Below the pieces are notes generated by a model. It was not told where the DNA came from. It worked only from the letters and a program-made list of their open reading frames with translations, and searched no databases. From NCBI GenBank assembly GCA_025935275.1, contig JAICVP010000126.1, positions 1 to 6,106 of the forward strand: a stretch of 6,106 bases of DNA, given 5' to 3'. This document shows, piece by piece, positions 5,764-6,106 of this stretch. Positions within the stretch are counted from its first letter, which is position 1. Every line of letters begins with the position of its first letter. Origin of the DNA: Thermoleophilia bacterium. GTDB taxonomy: Bacteria > Actinomycetota > Thermoleophilia > Gaiellales > Gaiellaceae. A program made the translations under genes and the position numbers.

Positions 5764-6106
5764 GCGAGCCGGACCGGCCCGCACCGCGCGACCCGGCCGA
5801 GCTCGGGTTCGAGGCGATCGTCTACGAGAAGGCGCCGCCGCGTGCCACGATCACGCTCAACCGTCCCGAGATCCTGAACGCCTTCGACTTCCGCATGCTG
5901 CGAGAAATCGCACGCGCCTGCGAGGACGCCTCCTGGGACGACGACATCCGCGTCGTCGTCGTGACGGGCGCGGGACGGGCCTTTTGCGTCGGTGCCGACC
6001 TGAAGTCCTGGAGCGAGGACTACCTGGGCAAGCCGGGCGAGTACTGGAAGTGGTTCGGCGCCTTCAAGGACATGCACGACCGGTTGCGCGAGATCGGCAA
6101 GCCCAC
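5760..6106 (+). CDS. Enoyl-CoA hydratase/isomerase family protein, N-terminal part (cut by window end)
   Basis: The frame opens at a GTG that overlaps the EthD-like stop by 4 nt, with GAGG (5749-5752) 7 nt upstream, and runs 115 codons to the window edge. Family members act on acyl-CoA thioesters through an oxyanion hole. Visible hallmarks are ATITLNRPEILNAFD (29-43), the strand IRVVVVTGAG (63-72), and RAFCVGADLK (73-82), whose Ala74 should supply the first oxyanion-hole NH. The second hole residue and catalytic acids lie past the edge, so hydratase, isomerase, thioesterase or decarboxylase activity cannot be told apart. The first 20 residues form a short Pro/Asp-rich extension. After GADLK comes an aromatic-rich stretch, YLGKPGEYWKWFGAF (88-102), before the helix leading to REIGKP. 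This is the region that shapes the acyl pocket in the family and is not what I recall from plain FadB-type or crotonase-type enzymes. The substrate is not assigned. Confidence 0.8.
   Translation, partial: MSEPDRPAPRDPAELGFEAIVYEKAPPRATITLNRPEILNAFDFRMLREIARACEDASWDDDIRVVVVTGAGRAFCVGADLKSWSEDYLGKPGEYWKWFGAFKDMHDRLREIGKP

Noticed and set aside
1..6106. Search for tRNA, rRNA, CRISPR repeats, insertion sequences or phage genes
   Set aside because: None seen: no repeated spaced units, no transposase motifs, no terminal inverted repeats, and coding sequence fills nearly the whole window.

Overview
The window is high-GC bacterial DNA, gene-dense, with almost every gene on the + strand. TTG and GTG start codons, Shine-Dalgarno sites embedded in the preceding gene, 1-29 nt gene overlaps, and a lipoprotein of the 'AAGCGGDDSSS' type suggest a high-GC Gram-positive bacterium. 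My best guess is an actinobacterium of the Thermoleophilia type (Gaiellales/Solirubrobacterales). That placement is inferred from style and recalled family resemblance, not from a marker gene.

Layout. Bases 1-128 hold the N-terminus of a minus-strand membrane protein resembling the YdcZ/DUF606 branch of the drug/metabolite transporter superfamily. A 63-bp divergent intergenic region (129-191) follows, carrying a candidate operator-like inverted repeat and a -10-like box placed as for a leaderless mRNA. From 192 an uninterrupted tandem runs to the right edge: a GabT-type 4-aminobutyrate aminotransferase, a PotA-type ABC ATPase, a PotD-type lipoprotein solute-binding protein, two PotB/PotC-type permeases, a small EthD-like protein, and the start of an enoyl-CoA hydratase/isomerase family protein cut by the window end. 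Junctions are, in order, a 29-nt overlap, a 4-nt overlap, a 3-nt gap, a 1-nt overlap, a 20-nt gap and a 4-nt overlap. No terminator is visible between them, so one transcript is likely. No stretch of 300 bases lacks a gene.

How the genes may work together. The four ABC genes form a complete importer of the spermidine/putrescine family (lipoprotein receptor, two six-helix permeases each with an intact EAA loop, one ATPase presumed to act as a dimer). The aminotransferase keeps all the residues that E. coli GabT uses for PLP and GABA, so import of an amine or omega-amino acid followed by transamination to the semialdehyde is the simplest reading. The binding protein keeps the PotD-like Trp/Tyr cage and one key Asp, but appears to lack the second acidic residue used to hold spermidine. 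GABA, putrescine or a related monoamine is therefore as plausible as spermidine. The two last genes may belong to a CoA-thioester catabolic step; their link to amine use is unknown.

The gene content is of familiar families. The less ordinary points are a perfect 12-bp GC hairpin in the first codons of the first permease, the probable leaderless start of gabT, the altered ligand pocket and Cys-rich C-terminus of the binding protein, and the EthD/enoyl-CoA hydratase pair attached to an amine operon.
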